Assembly: GCA_019787685.1 (NCBI GenBank)
Contig: JAHNUO010000001.1
Span: 1-64,000, forward strand
DNA length: 64,000 nucleotides
Direction: 5' to 3'
From: Chiua virens
Lineage: Eukaryota; Basidiomycota; Agaricomycetes; Boletales; Boletaceae
The first letter of the stretch is position 1; every line of letters starts with the position of its first letter. Under the pieces are notes generated by a model. It saw only the letters and a program-made list of their open reading frames with translations, was not told the origin of the DNA and did not search any database. Position numbers and translations under genes: made by a program. Of this stretch, positions 62,728 to 64,000 are shown in pieces.

Positions 62728-63919
62728 AAGTCCATTTCGACAACAGTCTGATGGCTGTTACACTGTTTCTTTTCTCGGCAACGGGGGCATCCTTCTGTCC
62801 ATGTCCGAGTAGACAAAGAGAATTGCTTCCCCGTGTTAGGGTCACGCAGCATAATCATCTGTGCTCCATCTGGGTAATTGTCAGTAGTCGCACTCATAAG
62901 ACAATGAAACAGTCGTCCGAGCAATAGATCAAAGTTTGCCCTGGCCAGAATCTGGACCTGAAGCATCACTTCGCCCGTACCAAAGTCTACGGATAGGTTC
63001 TCCAGTACCCCCGCTGTGTTGTCAACACTTGTGTTGGCGGATGACATATTCATTGTGTGATCCGACCGAATTGGGATACCAAGTGTCTCCCAGATACATT
63101 TGGGCATCGTGACAATCTCGGACCCAGAGTCCAAGATGCATCGGATGGGTCTTCCGGATTCTCCTATCTTGGCCTCAATTGACTGAAGGGGAAGACTGTG
63201 CACTATGAGTCCGTTGTTGTTTCTGTTTATCCGGTCACCATATTCGCGTTCGATTGCAAATGGGTCGAGACCCGCAAGCTCGTTTACCTGCACAGCCTGA
63301 GTGGATAGGTTAGTCGTTACTCGTTTAGTGGTAGTAAGGTCCTGAAATTGCTTTCGGAACTCTGGTGCTACCGCAAATAAATCTTTAACAGGCACGGGTA
63401 TACTTGTATCCAGGACTCAGTCCAACACTCGTTGTGGAGCTGAGTCATCCTCGAGTGGAAACGAGTACCTATATTGCGTCATAGGGTTAAACAAAGGATT
63501 AGTTTGTGCTGCGTGGAAAGGAGGATTGCTATTGTCGTTGGCACGACTAAAAGAAGAAGAACCGGACGGTCCGGCTATTGCGGATGCGGGCGTGGGTGAT
63601 GAGGCCGGTGGGGAGCGTGATGGCATAGATGATGATGATGATTTGGGGTTAGCTTCTTTGGCGGTCTGTAACTCTGGCGAGATGATCTCCTCAGACACTG
63701 TGGCCGACCAATTGTTTAGTTTCTGAGGTGGCATATATACGCCGTCAAACCGGACACGTTTACCCTTGTCCTTGGTCGCCTTATCTGCCTGGAACGTAGC
63801 CCAAGCCTGTGCAATATAGGGCTGGAAATCCGGGTTGGCTACTACGGATAAAGGTTTGCTTTCCTCGTCCGTTTCCATGAGTGCAAAGGTGGCCGGTTCG
63901 ATGTCTAGGACCGCTGGTG

Positions 63920-64000
63920 TGTTACGATAGTTCCGGGTAGGACCTGTCGTAGCCGCAAATGCGCCAAGTACCAAGTGGCTGCGATAACTCAAACAACCAC
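63920..64000 (-). repeat. Family-C LTR, first 81 bp, running off the right edge
   Basis: Begins TGTTACGATAGTTCCGGG and matches the first 81 bp of 53068-53789. It interrupts the gag of the locus-3 E element. Whether it is a solo LTR or a full element cannot be seen. Confidence 0.88.

Larger units (their letters stand above)
51674..63919 (-). pseudogene. Family-E gag-pol, locus 3, interrupted by a complete C element
   Basis: The two pieces are 63919-60835 and 53067-51674; the C element with its TGAAC duplication splits RNase H from integrase. Reading on the minus strand: gag tail (63919-63417) with FDGVYMPPQKLNN; a TGA at 63417 where locus 2 has CGA; protease DSGSEIVTMPKCIWETL (62718-63395); slip site at 62721; RT (61952-61296) with PFIDDLLVKTV; RNase H with AVDTSYVAVGYILSQ. 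Integrase contains CHECQ, a core with ITDNSPAFVQALDNLAT, and GIVEWH-like sequence. The GPY/F-like end is YLGPMVVLRRTTGGSYLLA (51700). It is better preserved than locus 2, with fewer stops, but RT entry is out of frame after a T-run length change. The gag N-terminus is outside the window, beyond a C LTR at 63920. Confidence 0.85.

Noticed and set aside
1..64000. tRNA, rRNA, biosynthetic cluster, CRISPR or bacterial-type operons
   Set aside because: No such sequences were recognised on either strand; introns and element types are fungal.

Overview
The window looks like a repeat-rich segment of an Agaricomycete (Basidiomycota) genome. Four things suggest this: a Plavaka-type (KDZ-related) DNA transposase, chromodomain-bearing Ty3 elements, introns of about 50-80 bp, and a fragment of a TKL-like protein kinase. 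No rRNA, tRNA, CRISPR array or intact host gene was seen. Almost all of the 64 kb is transposable elements nested in one another, and many junctions carry readable target-site duplications (TSDs). I use local names for the LTR families. A begins TGTAGGGAAT. B begins TGTCATATACC. C and its relative C2 begin TGTTACAATTTC or similar. D is a Ty1/copia LTR. E begins TGTAGGAGTCA.

Layout. 1-1579: 5' end of an A-family element (minus strand). 1940-3526: dead Tc1/mariner element with 215-bp inverted repeats. 4026-7365: 3' end of an E-type element with a broken antisense gene, a solo A LTR and an E LTR. 7386-7716: last part of a host-like kinase gene, cut at its SDIYSFG motif by a 13.6-kb family-E insertion (7717-21268). 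That insertion contains plus-strand gag-pol, a minus-strand antisense gene, two solo LTRs, a MITE-like insert and a gag-only B element. 21297-23200 and 36263-40545: one minus-strand copia element split by a 13-kb insertion (23201-36262, TSD AATGG). The insertion is a minus-strand C element that itself carries a solo D LTR, a solo A LTR and a nearly complete plus-strand C element (28114-35910). 40840-43189: Plavaka transposase, interrupted by a C2 element (43190-48906). C2 is in turn interrupted by a minus-strand E element (48907 to beyond 63919), and that by a complete young C element (53068-60834, TSD TGAAC, two 722-bp LTRs).

The most interesting system is family E. Between pol and the 3' LTR, three independent copies carry an antisense, four-exon gene for a protein with GAL4-type Zn2Cys6 cysteine spacing, a basic NLS-like patch and a predicted C-terminal coiled coil. 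The copy at 49954-51207 reads through as a 361-residue protein. A conserved CACGTG/hairpin block separates its start from the LTR.

Other mechanistic signals are a Tf1-like self-priming arrangement in families B and C (primer-binding site complementary to LTR sequence about 32 nt after the TATA box), GGGTTTT slip sites just before the gag or gag-pro stop codons of families C and E, a zinc-knuckle tail after the C-family chromodomain, and LTR palindromes. Stop codons in decayed copies are mostly CGA-to-TGA changes, consistent with cytosine-methylation or RIP-like decay.
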